A stretch of DNA of 64,000 bases from Gracilimonas sp034520725 (GTDB taxonomy: Bacteria; Bacteroidota; Rhodothermia; Balneolales; Balneolaceae). The stretch spans positions 391,266 to 455,265 of the forward strand of contig JAXHNH010000003.1 of assembly GCA_034520725.1 (NCBI GenBank), read 5' to 3'. The notes under the pieces are model-generated. The model worked only from the letters and a program-made list of their open reading frames with translations. It was not told the origin of the DNA and did no database searches. This document shows, in pieces, positions 33,505 through 42,546 of this stretch. How positions within the stretch are numbered: position 1 is the stretch's first letter; each line of letters starts with the position of its first letter. Position numbers and translations under genes: made by a program.

Positions 33505-33561
33505 TTCTACAAGTTTAGAATTGTTTCTACAAATGTAGAATAGAAAAGATAAAATTTCCAA
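33505..33561 (-). promoter_or_regulatory. blaI promoter with two BlaI operators
   Basis: TTCTACAaaTGTAGAA at 33525-33540 is a perfect palindrome containing the BlaI/MecI core TACAnnTGTA. A second site, TTCTACAagTTTAGAA at 33505-33520, has one mismatch and its centre is 20 bp away, two helical turns. On the minus strand TACATTTG (33537-33530) inside the first palindrome is a perfect TAnnTTTG -7 box, and TTG at 33561-33559 gives a -33 box with 21-bp spacing. The repressor would cover the -7 box and start point. Confidence 0.75.
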
Positions 33562-33877
33562 AATTTTCTTATTATGGCTTCTGAATTGAATGCTATTAAA
33601 TTTTTGCTTGAAAAAATTAACCACAGGTTGTCACCCTTGTAGAAGTTAGATAATTCGATGACAAACCGACCCTGTAGGGGTCCATATGTGAATAACCCAG
33701 GATGTAATCCTGGGTTAAAGATCAATAAAAATGAACCCGAGGCTTACTATTACTATCGGGAAAATGGCAGACGAAGGGTTGGGCAACCCTCTCTTTACGG
33801 CCGTTGCAGCCAAAGCTTCGATGACCTTTTGGACGGATACAACCACCGGGCGAAGCTTTTTTTCGGTATGGATTCTT

Positions 33878-33946
33878 TAACCCCGGGCTGCGCCGAACAT
33901 AATTTTAAATTCTGATCATGATCTGTTCGGCTTGCCCGGGGCTATT
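33878..33946. repeat. long CCCCGGGC stem-loop
   Basis: TAACCCCGGGCTGCGCCGAA at the left end pairs with the inverse arm TGTTCGGCTTGCCCGGGGCT at 33924-33943, with small mismatches and a loop of about 24 bases. It shares its CCCCGGG core with 19765-19788. Confidence 0.65.
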
Positions 33947-34009
33947 AACATATGACCCCATTCGGGGTCTGCCCATGCTAAACTGTCAACGAATTATCTG
34001 ACATCTATA

Positions 34010-34152
34010 ATCCTGAGCGCGATAAATATAAATTAGGTTCAAATTACATTTCGCGAAGGGTCTCAAAGTCCGAAATTAGCTGGTTTTATTATAAATTGAG
34101 ATCCTTCGCGTTCATCAAATGTGCATAGTAACTTTTAATTGGCGCTCAGGAT
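34010..34152. repeat. nested palindrome (CCTGAGCGC / CGCGAAGGGTCTC family)
   Basis: Outer arms ATCCTGAGCGC (34010-34020) and GCGCTCAGGAT (34142-34152) match exactly. Inner arms CGCGAAGGGTCTCAA (34052-34066) and TTGAGATCCTTCGCG (34096-34110) match with one G-T pair. The words CCTGAGCGC and GATCCTTCGCG belong to a repeat type widespread in bacterial spacers. No ORF lies inside. Confidence 0.7.
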
Positions 34153-34195
34153 AACAACCTCTGAGAAATCATCTCAAATTCACTTTCTTTAGATC

Positions 34196-35522
34196 ATGAA
34201 AAACCTCTTCATTACACTTTCAGCACTATTTCTGCTGATCTCCTGTACTCAGGAAAAATCCGGCCCGCCTTTTGAGATCGACCTTCCCCTCACCAAAAAC
34301 ACCGGACAGGTTCCCCCAATTTTAGCTCTCACGATGGGAGGCAACTATGTATTCGAACCACAGTTTCCCGGAGAACCAAAGGAATTACCCAATGGCTTGG
34401 AAGAGGGTGAGATCATTCATGGTATTCTGGATCTTGAGCAATACGTGGTGCAGGGTTTTGCAAAGGGATTTGTTGATTCATCTGTCTATCAGCGAAATAT
34501 GATGCTGATCGAAGATCATACGGTAACGGATAATTGGGTCGATGTGATATTTACCGTGGCTGTCGGTGCAGACGATAAAGGGAATATGCGGGTCTATGCA
34601 GAAAACGAGGCCGGGCAGTTTGATGAGGATAATCCCGTTTATTTTGAGCCGGGTACGGTGGAATTTCAGGATAATGTGTTTGAGGTGATGGAGGCGAATG
34701 TAACGGCTCGAATGGAATATTTTAATGGGAAAGGACATTGTAAAGCATGAAGGTCTGGCCAGCCTGCTCTATCTGTCTGATACCGAACCCTCTGAAAGCC
34801 TGCAGCTCTATTTTAATGAGCTTAGGATGGGTACATGGACCGTTAATGATCAGACTTTTGACGTGGCTCTCATCAAAGAAAGCGCCCCGCCATATCGTAT
34901 CGAGCCTTACACTTATTTTTATATTGACCTTGATGAGAATGGGCAGTTCGATATAATGGAAGATGGATTTGAAGCTTATCCTGTTACGGAGCCCTTCAAC
35001 ATAGCCGGAGAAAGCTGGAGGATCTCAGATATCACAGCTGATGGAAGTTCTGTAACCATCATAGAGTCTGAAGAGGAAGTAGATCCAAAAGTGGCATTGC
35101 GACCCGGAACAGAAGCGCCTGACTTCACAGCTGTAACTTTGGATGGCAACGAACTGAGGTTATCTGATCTGCGAGGTAAATATGTGATGATCGATTTTTG
35201 GGGAACCTGGTGCGGTCCGTGTTTAGAGGCCTTGCCCACCATTAAAGAAGCGTATGAAAAATACGGCGGAGAAAATTTCGAGATAGTGGGAATTGCCAAT
35301 GAACCAAGCCTGGAGCGTTTCGAAAACTTTGTGGATCGTGAAGATCTGAAATGGCCGCAAATAGCTGAGATATATGAAGAGAACAACGAGATACAGGAGT
35401 TGTATTCTGTGAACTCATATCCCAGCTATTACCTGTTAAATCCCGATGGAGAAATTGTTGAGTACGGAATGGCCTTATCCGTAGATAATTTAATGGAGAC
35501 CCTGGGTAAGTATTTGGAGTGA
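34196..35522 (+). pseudogene. TlpA-family lipoprotein thioredoxin, split by a frameshift near 34730
   Basis: The first part (34196-34750) has a lipoprotein signal (LFLLISC) and an unrecognised N-terminal domain. The second frame, open from 34725, continues with KDIVKHEGLASLLYLSD and ends in a thioredoxin domain with WGTWCGPC near its residue 163 and the cis-proline segment NSYPSYYLL. That half has no signal of its own, although TlpA proteins work outside the cytoplasm, so I read both as one protein of about 440 residues. Removing one base from the GGGAAAGG run at 34731-34738 restores it. Two overlapping genes remain possible. Role: periplasmic thiol-disulfide exchange. Confidence 0.7.
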
Positions 35523-35526
35523 TGAA

Positions 35527-35604
35527 AGCTATCAGCAGTCAGACTTCAGCTTTCAGTTTTTAATTAGGATAAAACTGAAGGCTGAGAGCTGAAGCCTGAA
35601 AGCT
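35527..35604. terminator. word-type hairpin between converging genes, probable bidirectional terminator
   Basis: The left arm contains AGCTATCAG, TTCAGCTTTCAGTTTTTA; the right arm is its near-inverse TAAAACTGAAGGCTGAGAGC and GAAGCCTGAAAGCT, followed by AAAAAA. The arms consist of repeated TCAG words. T-rich ends on both sides suit termination of both flanking genes. Confidence 0.6.
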
Positions 35605-35619
35605 AAAAAATCACTTTGT

Positions 35620-36390
35620 CTATTCCGTAACCTCAGCTACCTCATTGGCCAGAGACAGCACGGCCTGCGTATACAACTCACTTGGATTATAGCGGTATAT
35701 GGCCTTTTCAACAGATCCGGTGATCTCTTTGAAGTGAGCCAGATATTTGGCTACCGAATTAATGTTGTTTGGCATGTGATAGAGGTCCTTGCCAACCCAC
35801 CAGCGGTTCAGGGAATAGGGAATGAATTGGGCATATGACATGGCACCGGCGTAGCTCGACCTCAGTTCAAATACATCAAGCTCATTCTTTTTGACAAAAA
35901 TCAGCAGTTCTTCAAGTTGGGCCTTGGCAAATTCAGCACGGTGACCTTCAGCGTACATGGATACGTAAACATTGAATGGATTATAGGTTCCGCTATACTT
36001 TCCAAACTCAGACTCAATCCCCAAAATGCCGGCGATCACATTCTTCGGGATGCCATATTCTTTTTCAGCTGACTCCAGATCTGAAGCATACTGTTTCATG
36101 AAGTCACGGATAAGGGTTTTCTTGTGATCGTAATTCAGTACTCTTTGATACTCGCTGAAATCCTCTATCACGCGTTCTGCAGCCCGGGTAAATTTTCGGG
36201 TGATATTCTCAACCGGCTCATACCGTGAGTCTTCCAACATTTTATTGAAAGCATAACCCTTCCCCTCAAAATATTTTGCCAGCTCTTCGATATTCTTATT
36301 CATGGATTCGGGATCCGAATGGTTAGCATGAGCATTTCCGGACATCAAAAATGTGAAAAACAGAAGCAGAATTGTAGTCAATTTGGTCAT
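35620..36390 (-). CDS. MltB-like lytic murein transglycosylase (GH103/SLT type)
   Basis: The 256-residue exported protein (signal ending ANA near residue 23) carries the lytic-transglycosylase catalytic motif GILGIESEFGKYSG with its glutamate near residue 129, AEGHRAEFAKAQLEELL, and SYAGAMSYAQFIPYSLNRW near 180, which match MltB-type enzymes. It cleaves the MurNAc-GlcNAc bond of peptidoglycan with formation of anhydro-MurNAc. It is shorter than E. coli MltB and has no lipobox. Confidence 0.85.
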   Translation of the reverse strand: MTKLTTILLLFFTFLMSGNAHANHSDPESMNKNIEELAKYFEGKGYAFNKMLEDSRYEPVENITRKFTRAAERVIEDFSEYQRVLNYDHKKTLIRDFMKQYASDLESAEKEYGIPKNVIAGILGIESEFGKYSGTYNPFNVYVSMYAEGHRAEFAKAQLEELLIFVKKNELDVFELRSSYAGAMSYAQFIPYSLNRWWVGKDLYHMPNNINSVAKYLAHFKEITGSVEKAIYRYNPSELYTQAVLSLANEVAEVTE

Positions 36391-36962
36391 GGCGTGAGGA
36401 TGATAGGGTTCTCTCTAAGGCTTTTACCATTATAACAAAAGTGAAGGGAATTGAGAACCTGAATTTTAGATAAGTGATTCTTGACTTGTATTACGTTGAT
36501 GAACATTTAATAGTACGAATGAAAGCCTGATCAAGGAACACTGGTAGCTAACAGAGGAAAAGACCTCAGTGTTGGGTTCAACATACCCTCTCCTTTGGTT
36601 CCTCTTCCGGGAGAGGAAGACGCTTTGGTTGGTTTTAGAATCGCTATGCGTTTCTTACCAATGGGTAAATTCTTTAATTCAGTAAAAAAGCTTCCCCGCT
36701 TGGGCGGGGATTGAGGGGTAGGTCAATGGTGCCAAGGTCTCATAAAGTATATTTGAACTAAGAGTTTATTTGAGAAATAACTCTACGCACTTTGCAAGGC
36801 AACGATTCTATTTTTTTATAAAAAAATTACCTATTCAATATTCCTTGTTCATTATTCGAAGTTCAACCTAAAAACTCTTACCTTTTAGGGCTTTTAAAAG
36901 TACGCTGTGGCGAATTGAGTTTTGCGCGGCGATGAATTTCAAAACTATTATCAGAAAGTACC
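36391..36962. other. 572-bp spacer with repeat hairpins, no gene seen
   Basis: CCTCTCC...GGGAGAGG (36589-36614), CCCCGC/GCGGGG (36693-36708) and AATATTCC/TTCATTATTCG words (36833-36865) fill the spacer. The promoter of lpdA must lie here; TACCTTTT at 36879-36886 is a candidate -7 box, weakly supported. Confidence 0.5.
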
Positions 36963-38375
36963 ATGGCAAAAGAATTTGATGTATGTGTAATCGGGTCAGG
37001 CCCCGGCGGATATGTAGCCGCCATTCGCGCGTCTCAGCTTGGCTTTAAAACTGCAATCGTAGAGAAAAGACATCTTGGTGGTGTTTGTTTGAATATCGGA
37101 TGTATTCCAACGAAGGCATTGTTGCGCTCGGCAGAAGTGTATGAGTCAATCGAGCATGCTTCTGATTACGGAGTTAATGTAAAGGATTACTCGGCAGATT
37201 TTGGCGGCATGGTGAAACGAAGCCGTGGCGTTGCTGATAAAATGAGTAAAGGTGTCCAGTTCCTCATGAAAGCGAACAAGATCGAAGTGTTCATGGGAAC
37301 GGGTGTTTTTAAATCCAAATCTGAGCTGGCGGTCAATGATGACAAAGGCAAAGAACAGGAAAGCATCAAAGCCAAGCATTTTATTGTGGCTACCGGTGCT
37401 CGTCCGCGTGAGCTTCCAAGCCTGAAGATCGACGGCGAAATGATCATCGATTCTGAAAAAGCGATGACCATGGAGAAGCAGCCTAAGAAAATGGTGATTG
37501 TAGGAGCCGGCGCTATTGGCGTTGAATTTGCTTACTTCTACAATACTATTGGAACGGAAGTTACTTTGGTTGAGCTGCAAAACAGCGTAGTTCCTGTTGA
37601 AGACAAAGATGTTGGAAAAGAACTCGGCAAGATCTACAAGAAAAAAGGCATTAACGTTATGACCGAAAGCACGGTCGAAAACGTGAAGAAGAAAGGCAAA
37701 GGTGTTGAAGTCACCATTAAGACCAAAAAAGGCGAAGAGAAAGTTGAAGCCGATGTGGTTCTTTCTGCTGTTGGTGTGACCGGTAATATCGAAGGACTTG
37801 GCCTCGACAAAGCAGGCGTTAAAACTGAGAAAGGCGCCATCGTGGTTGATAAGAAAAACTATAAGACAAACGTAGACGGTATTTATGCCATTGGTGATAT
37901 TATTGGTGCTCCGTGGCTGGCACACAAAGCCTCTCATGAGGCAGTTGTACTGGCTGAACAGTTAGCGGGACAGGATCCACACCCAATTAACTACAACAAC
38001 ATTCCCGGCTGTACTTATTGTGAGCCTCAGATCGCATCAGTTGGTATGACTGAGCAAGCTGCCAAAGATGAAGGCCACGATGTGAAAGTCGGTAAGTTCC
38101 CGCTTTCTGCATCTGGTAAAGCCACGGCTCTGGGGCACGAAGAAGGCTTTGTCAAGGTTGTATTCGATGCCAAATACGGTGAGTGGTTAGGATGTCATAT
38201 GATTGGATTCGGAGTCACGGAATTGATCGCTGAAGCCGTTGTGGCACGTGATCTGGAAACCACAGGGCATGAAATTATCAGTGCAGTTCACCCACATCCA
38301 ACGATGTCAGAAGCGGTGATGGAAGCTGTTGCTATGAAGGCATTCACTAACGTATTAGGGCGTGTTTCATCTTAG
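36963..38375 (+). CDS. lpdA: dihydrolipoyl dehydrogenase (E3)
   Basis: This 470-residue flavoprotein reoxidises dihydrolipoamide in 2-oxoacid dehydrogenase complexes and the glycine cleavage system. FAD motif GSGPGGYVAA at 11-20, redox disulfide GGVCLNIGCIPTK near 39-51, NAD motif VGAGAIGVEFA near 180, and the C-terminal HPHPTMSEAV with the catalytic histidine-glutamate pair are present. It lies ahead of lipB and lipA, consistent with lipoate metabolism; gcvT at 18 kb would use the same enzyme. Confidence 0.96.
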   Translation: MAKEFDVCVIGSGPGGYVAAIRASQLGFKTAIVEKRHLGGVCLNIGCIPTKALLRSAEVYESIEHASDYGVNVKDYSADFGGMVKRSRGVADKMSKGVQFLMKANKIEVFMGTGVFKSKSELAVNDDKGKEQESIKAKHFIVATGARPRELPSLKIDGEMIIDSEKAMTMEKQPKKMVIVGAGAIGVEFAYFYNTIGTEVTLVELQNSVVPVEDKDVGKELGKIYKKKGINVMTESTVENVKKKGKGVEVTIKTKKGEEKVEADVVLSAVGVTGNIEGLGLDKAGVKTEKGAIVVDKKNYKTNVDGIYAIGDIIGAPWLAHKASHEAVVLAEQLAGQDPHPINYNNIPGCTYCEPQIASVGMTEQAAKDEGHDVKVGKFPLSASGKATALGHEEGFVKVVFDAKYGEWLGCHMIGFGVTELIAEAVVARDLETTGHEIISAVHPHPTMSEAVMEAVAMKAFTNVLGRVSS

Positions 38376-38458
38376 GAACTCCAATGCGTTAAGAAGAAAT
38401 AAAACATCAGAACCATCGCATCATACGGAACATCATCGAATGATCTCGAATGAATTTA

Positions 38459-38481
38459 GGCTCCCTCGGGAGCCATTTTTG
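38459..38481 (+). terminator. rho-independent terminator after lpdA
   Basis: GGCTCCC and GGGAGCC arms around a TC centre at 38459-38474 are followed by ATTTTTG. Confidence 0.8.
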
Positions 38482-38563
38482 TCTGTGTAGAAATTGCTTC
38501 TCGGTCTGACGACTTCAAGTCCGTTTGACCGATTGGTTGATTTAAATAAGGATGTTTTTAAAA

Positions 38564-38599
38564 ATCCGTAGGGGTAATTCATGAATTGCCTCTACGGAT
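38564..38599. repeat. TAGGGGC-family palindrome, copy before lipB
   Basis: ATCCGTAGGGGTAATTCATG and AATTGCCTCTACGGAT form a 36-bp palindrome nearly identical to 20054-20089. The two changes (C to T on one arm, C to T on the other) leave G-T pairs in RNA. Confidence 0.75.
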
Positions 38600-38606
38600 T
38601 TAGAAT

Positions 38607-38714
38607 ATGCCCAAGAAAATTGGCCTCAAAGTAAAGATAGAGCAAATGTATCTTGCTCAAGAATTAGCCTATAATGCATCTCTGAATCTATTTAATAATA
38701 AGATTACTAAATAA
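38607..38714 (+). CDS. possible 35-residue small protein or leader peptide
   Basis: ATG at 38607 opens MPKKIGLKVKIEQMYLAQEL and stops at 38712-38714, just inside a palindrome and 18 bases before lipB. The peptide is lysine-rich and could form an amphipathic helix. No ribosome binding site stands out, and it may be chance. Confidence 0.2.
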   Translation: MPKKIGLKVKIEQMYLAQELAYNASLNLFNNKITK

Positions 38715-38729
38715 CCTTTAAGGTTATTT
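38709..38729. promoter_or_regulatory. 21-bp palindrome directly before lipB
   Basis: AAATAACCTT and AAGGTTATTT are exact inverse arms around a single T, ending three bases before the lipB ATG at 38733. It could be an operator or a translational stem; the position at the ribosome-binding region is notable. Confidence 0.45.
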
Positions 38730-38732
38730 ATT

Positions 38733-39452
38733 ATGAAAACCATCGAACTTTACGATTTAGGTCAAGCCTCATACCAGCCGGTATGGGATCTGCAGAAGTC
38801 TGTGCAGCAGCGACTGATCAATGAAAAGCGGGCTGAGCAAAAAGGTGAGTTCAACGGAATCCGCTTAAACGACCTGATGCTGTTTGTGGAGCATCCTCAT
38901 ATTTATACTCTCGGAAAAAGTGGCAGTAAGGAAAACCTGCTTCGTTCCATGATGGAACTTCAGCAGCTGGATGCTGAATTTTTAAAGATCGATCGTGGTG
39001 GAGACATTACCTATCACGGTCCCGGACAAATAGTAGGGTACCCCATCCTGGATCTGGATCGGCACTTCACAGATGTCCACAAATACCTGCGTTACCTCGA
39101 AGAGGTTATGATCAAAGTTTGTGAGGACTATGAGATCAAAGCTCACAGAATAGACGGGCAAACCGGTGTGTGGGTAGAGAACGAAAAGATCTGCGCCATG
39201 GGAATCAGGTGCTCGCGATGGGTGACCATGCATGGTTTTGCGCTCAATGTGAACACCGACTTGAGATATTTTAACAACATTGTTCCATGCGGTATAGATG
39301 ATAAAGCCGTAACCAGTTTGCAGAAAATACTTGGCAAAGAAATTGATGCCGAAGACGTTAAGAAAAAGGTAGTCCGCCACTTTGAGGAAGTCTTTGAGGT
39401 AACAATATCAAACAAAGGGTCTCTTCAAGAAGTGGAGCAGATAATTTCGTAA
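38733..39452 (+). CDS. lipB: lipoyl(octanoyl) transferase
   Basis: The 239-residue enzyme moves octanoyl groups from acyl carrier protein to lipoyl domains. RGGDITYHGPGQIVGYPI near 88-105 contains the conserved substrate segment, and KICAMGIRCSRWVTMHGFAL near 150 includes the catalytic cysteine-lysine region. FNNIVPCGI follows as in the family. lipA lies 315 bp downstream, so octanoylation and sulfur insertion are encoded together. Confidence 0.94.
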   Translation: MKTIELYDLGQASYQPVWDLQKSVQQRLINEKRAEQKGEFNGIRLNDLMLFVEHPHIYTLGKSGSKENLLRSMMELQQLDAEFLKIDRGGDITYHGPGQIVGYPILDLDRHFTDVHKYLRYLEEVMIKVCEDYEIKAHRIDGQTGVWVENEKICAMGIRCSRWVTMHGFALNVNTDLRYFNNIVPCGIDDKAVTSLQKILGKEIDAEDVKKKVVRHFEEVFEVTISNKGSLQEVEQIIS

Positions 39453-39471
39453 CTTTATTTCTCTAAAGGCT

Positions 39472-39611
39472 GTCATCGCGAGGAGGCAATCAAATATAAT
39501 TTAATTGAAGAGTATAACGACGAAGCGATCTCCCTAAACCAGTTAGTTGCTTGTTAAGGAAGATTGCCACGGGATTTACTCCCGGTGGTCGTTGAATCCC
39601 TCGCAATGACG
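39472..39611. repeat. nested palindrome (GTCATCGCGAGG family)
   Basis: GTCATCGCGAGG at the left end pairs with CCTCGCAATGAC at 39597-39610, and AGCGATCTCCC, GAAGATTGCCACG and CCACGGG/CCCGGTGG lie inside. These words mark a repeat type found in many bacterial genomes. The element fills the lipB-lipA spacer. Confidence 0.7.
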
Positions 39612-39632
39612 AGCCTAAAAACCATCATGCCT

Positions 39633-39690
39633 TGCGCAAGCGTCTCGCTTGTGCAAATATTGTTTGTTCCAAGCGTGACGCTTGAAACAG
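39633..39690. repeat. double hairpin CAAGCG / CGCTTG (REP-like)
   Basis: TTGCGCAAGCGTCTCGCTTG with TGCAA forms one stem and CAAGCGTGACGCTTG at about 39670-39684 a second, a two-hairpin plan like REP elements but with different sequence from those at 14882 and 60400. Confidence 0.6.
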
Positions 39691-39766
39691 GGTTGATAGA
39701 AATTTTATTGACACGAAGGACTGAATTCCTCGCAATGAAGAGATTAAGAATCACATAAGAAGCACC

Positions 39767-40648
39767 ATGATCAAAGAACTTCAGGTAATAGACAAACCCT
39801 CAGAGAAAAACCGACGGCCAGACTGGCTACGCGTAAAACTTCCATCGGGAGAGAAATTCAAAGAAGTTTCGAAAACCATTCGAGACAATAACCTGAATAC
39901 GGTATGTTCGGAAGCACGCTGCCCGAATATGGGGGAATGCTGGGGAGCCGGAACAGCTACCTTTATGATCCTTGGTGATGTGTGTACCCGTTCATGCGCT
40001 TTTTGTGCCATTAAAACAGGTCGCCCACCGGCTGACCTTGATTGGGATGAGCCAAAACGCGTGGCTGAAGCTGCTGCCAAAATGAAATTAAAGCATGTGG
40101 TGCTGACTTCGGTAAACCGTGATGAACGAAAAGACGGTGGTGCTCCGATATTTGCAGCATGCCACGAAGAAATTAGAAAAGCTATTCCGGGAGTAACCAT
40201 TGAATCACTTATCCCGGATTTCCGAGGTGAGTGGGATGCGGCCCTGCAGATCGTATTTGATACTCCTCCGGATGTATTGAGTCACAACCTTGAGACGGTT
40301 CCAAGTAAATATAGAAGAGTGCGTCCTCAAGCCCGCTACGAGCGCTCACTTGAACTCCTTCAGCGAACAAAGAATGCAGGGATCAGAACCAAGACCGGTA
40401 TTATGGTTGGGCTTGGAGAAGAACGCGAGGAAGTAATCGAACTTATGCAGGATTGTGTGGACCATGGCGTTGACGTATTAACGATCGGTCAGTATATGCA
40501 GCCTACCAAAATGCATCACCCGGTACTCGACTGGGTCCACCCTGATCAATTTGCCGAATACAAAGAAATTGGTGAAAAGCTTGGCATAGAGCACGTGGAA
40601 AGTGGTCCGCTTGTGCGCTCATCTTACCACGCAGAGCGACATGTTTAG
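39767..40648 (+). CDS. lipA: lipoyl synthase (radical SAM)
   Basis: The 293-residue enzyme inserts two sulfurs into octanoyl-protein. It has the auxiliary-cluster cysteines CSEARCPNMGEC near 47-58 and the radical-SAM triad CTRSCAFC near 73-80, plus the C-terminal RSSYHAE serine ligand. KLPSGEKFKEV and HVVLTSVNRDERKDGGA are typical. It completes the lipoate pathway with lipB. Confidence 0.96.
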   Translation: MIKELQVIDKPSEKNRRPDWLRVKLPSGEKFKEVSKTIRDNNLNTVCSEARCPNMGECWGAGTATFMILGDVCTRSCAFCAIKTGRPPADLDWDEPKRVAEAAAKMKLKHVVLTSVNRDERKDGGAPIFAACHEEIRKAIPGVTIESLIPDFRGEWDAALQIVFDTPPDVLSHNLETVPSKYRRVRPQARYERSLELLQRTKNAGIRTKTGIMVGLGEEREEVIELMQDCVDHGVDVLTIGQYMQPTKMHHPVLDWVHPDQFAEYKEIGEKLGIEHVESGPLVRSSYHAERHV

Positions 40649-40747
40649 TTGATCGTTATTGGTTGAGGAATTAATGGTTGATAGTCGAATAACCATTAAC
40701 TACTAACTAACACTCCAATATCTTAACTTCCGAAAAATACAAGGCAC

Positions 40748-41459
40748 ATGATTGCATTATTTATAGTATTGGCTATCAGTTACGTTTTGGGGTCTATACC
40801 ATCATCACTTTGGGTTGGGCAGATATTCCATAAAATGGATATCCGGAAATTTGGAAGTGGTAACCTGGGTACGACCAACGCCTTTCGGAATTTAGGATGG
40901 AAATCAGGTATCAGTGTTTTAGTGCTTGATTTTATGAAAGGTTTCGTTGCCTCTTACTGGGTGGCCCTGTATGCTTTTGAGATCGGTAATGGCCCTATTG
41001 CTCCTCCGGGCTGGGAAGCTGATGCATTTTTGAAGATAACCTGTGGATTGATGGCCGTTGTTGGGCATATGTTTCCGATCTTTGCCAACTTTAAAGGAGG
41101 TAAGGGAGCGGCTACGGCCTGCGGAATGCTTTACGGTATCGAACCTATCTCCATCGGGATCTCATCAGTGATCTTTATAGCTATTGTACTTGACAACACG
41201 GTACGTTTCTCTGGCTTCCATGATATCAAGTTTTATATATCCGATCACTTTACTGGTCATGCGTTTTGGTTTGGGAATAAATGTGGACGGAAGTATTATA
41301 ATTTTTGCGATCTTAATTGCAGCGGGTATCATTTATAAACATAAGTCCAACATCCGAAGGCTATTGGATGGAAATGAGAGCCAGGTAAATATTTACGGAA
41401 GTAAGGATAAGGAAGAAGAGGAATCTGAGGTAAAAGATCTCGAGAAAGCAGAAGTATGA
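40748..41459 (+). pseudogene. plsY: acyl-phosphate:glycerol-3-phosphate acyltransferase, frameshifted near 41187
   Basis: The frame from 40748 encodes GSIPSSLWVGQIFHK, FGSGNLGTTNAFRNLGW and NFKGGKGAATACG, the PlsY active-site motifs, but after FIAIV it runs into unrelated sequence. The neighbouring frame picks up exactly there (LTTRYVSLASMISSFIYPIT) and runs to 41459 with a charged tail. One indel in GTACTTG near 41185-41190 explains both. PlsY starts phospholipid synthesis by acylating glycerol-3-phosphate and is usually essential, so a sequencing error is likely. The stop overlaps the gpsA start (ATGA). Confidence 0.85.
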
Positions 41460-42472
41460 GCAACAAAAATGTAACAGTTATTGGTGCAGGTAGTTTTGGA
41501 ACTGCTTTGGCTATGGTTCTTGATCAGGCCGGAAATACGGTTCAGATCTGGGCTCGTGAGGAGGAAATCGCAAACCGGATCAACGAGGATCACATCAACC
41601 CCTCTTATCTGAATGATATTGAGCTTCCCGAATCTATTGTTGCCTATAATGACATTGATGAGTGTTTGCAATCTCAGGATATGGTGGTTTTTGCAACACC
41701 GTCTCATGCCCTGAGAGAGGTCGCTGAAAAGGTAAAACCCTGCCTGGATGGACATGAAATTCTGGTTACGGTAGCAAAAGGTATCGAAAATGATACCTTT
41801 AACACCATGTCTCAGGTACTGATCGAGGTTATGGAGGGTACAACGTATGAAGACAACATTGGTGTGCTGTATGGTCCGAGTCATGCCGAGGAAGTGGGTA
41901 AACTGAAGCCAACCACTGTTGTGGCCGCAGCTTATTCAACCCGTACGGCAAAGATCATTCAGGAGACATTTCTCACCCCAATGTTTCGGGTATACCTTAA
42001 CAATGATGTGATAGGGGTTGAAATCGGTGGGTCCGTAAAAAATATCATGGCGATCGCTGCCGGTATCGTAGATGGTGCCGAGCTGGGCGATAATGCCAAA
42101 GCTGCATTGATCACAAGGGGACTCCACGAAATGAAACGGATGGGACAAATGTTAGGTGCTCACTCGGATACGTTTTCAGGTTTGACCGGCATGGGAGATC
42201 TGATCGTAACCTGTACAAGTTCTCACAGTAGAAACAGGTCGGTCGGTTTCAGGATCGGGCAGGGCGAAAAACTGGATGCCATCATTAACAGCATGAATAT
42301 GGTAGCTGAGGGTGTCAAGACCACAAAGTCTGTTCGTGATTGGGCTGAGCAGAACAACATAGAAATGCCGATCACCCAGGCCGTTTACAGCATATTGTTC
42401 GAAAATATGGATCCGAGAGATGCGTTGTACAAACTGATGACACGCGATCCCAAAGACGAAATTGTCATGTAA
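41456..42472 (+). CDS. gpsA: glycerol-3-phosphate dehydrogenase (NAD(P)+)
   Basis: The 338-residue enzyme makes glycerol-3-phosphate from dihydroxyacetone phosphate, the substrate of PlsY encoded just upstream. GAGSFGTALAMVLD near 8-21 is the NAD-binding loop; EIGGSVKNIMAIAAGI near 185 contains the catalytic lysine; GDLIVTCTSSHSRNRSVG near 245 is family-specific. Overlap with plsY by four bases indicates one operon. Confidence 0.96.
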   Translation: MSNKNVTVIGAGSFGTALAMVLDQAGNTVQIWAREEEIANRINEDHINPSYLNDIELPESIVAYNDIDECLQSQDMVVFATPSHALREVAEKVKPCLDGHEILVTVAKGIENDTFNTMSQVLIEVMEGTTYEDNIGVLYGPSHAEEVGKLKPTTVVAAAYSTRTAKIIQETFLTPMFRVYLNNDVIGVEIGGSVKNIMAIAAGIVDGAELGDNAKAALITRGLHEMKRMGQMLGAHSDTFSGLTGMGDLIVTCTSSHSRNRSVGFRIGQGEKLDAIINSMNMVAEGVKTTKSVRDWAEQNNIEMPITQAVYSILFENMDPRDALYKLMTRDPKDEIVM

Positions 42473-42546
42473 GGGTTACGTGTTTCGTAATGCGGATTAC
42501 TTGAAGAAACCGCAACATGAGACCTGTAACTCGCAACTCGATTGTG

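Larger units (their letters stand above)
33562..34195. other. 634-bp spacer made largely of hairpin repeats
   Basis: I see no gene; an open frame on the plus strand from 33658 runs through the repeats and is not credible. Hairpins are GACCC/GGGTC at 33668-33682, AACCCAGGAT/ATCCTGGGTT at 33694-33716, a long CCCCGGGC...CCGAACA stem at 33878-33946, ACCCC/GGGGT at 33955-33968 and the nested palindrome at 34010-34152. A TGTAGAA half-site near 33635 resembles half of the BlaI operator. Confidence 0.55.

Noticed and set aside
33658..33915. Open frame in the blaI-TlpA spacer
   Set aside because: It is translated from palindromic repeats (GGACCC, CCAGGAT, CCGGGC) and has no protein-like composition.
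37146..37937. 263-codon open frame antisense to lpdA
   Set aside because: It lies wholly within the strongly conserved dihydrolipoyl dehydrogenase gene and encodes no recognisable domain.
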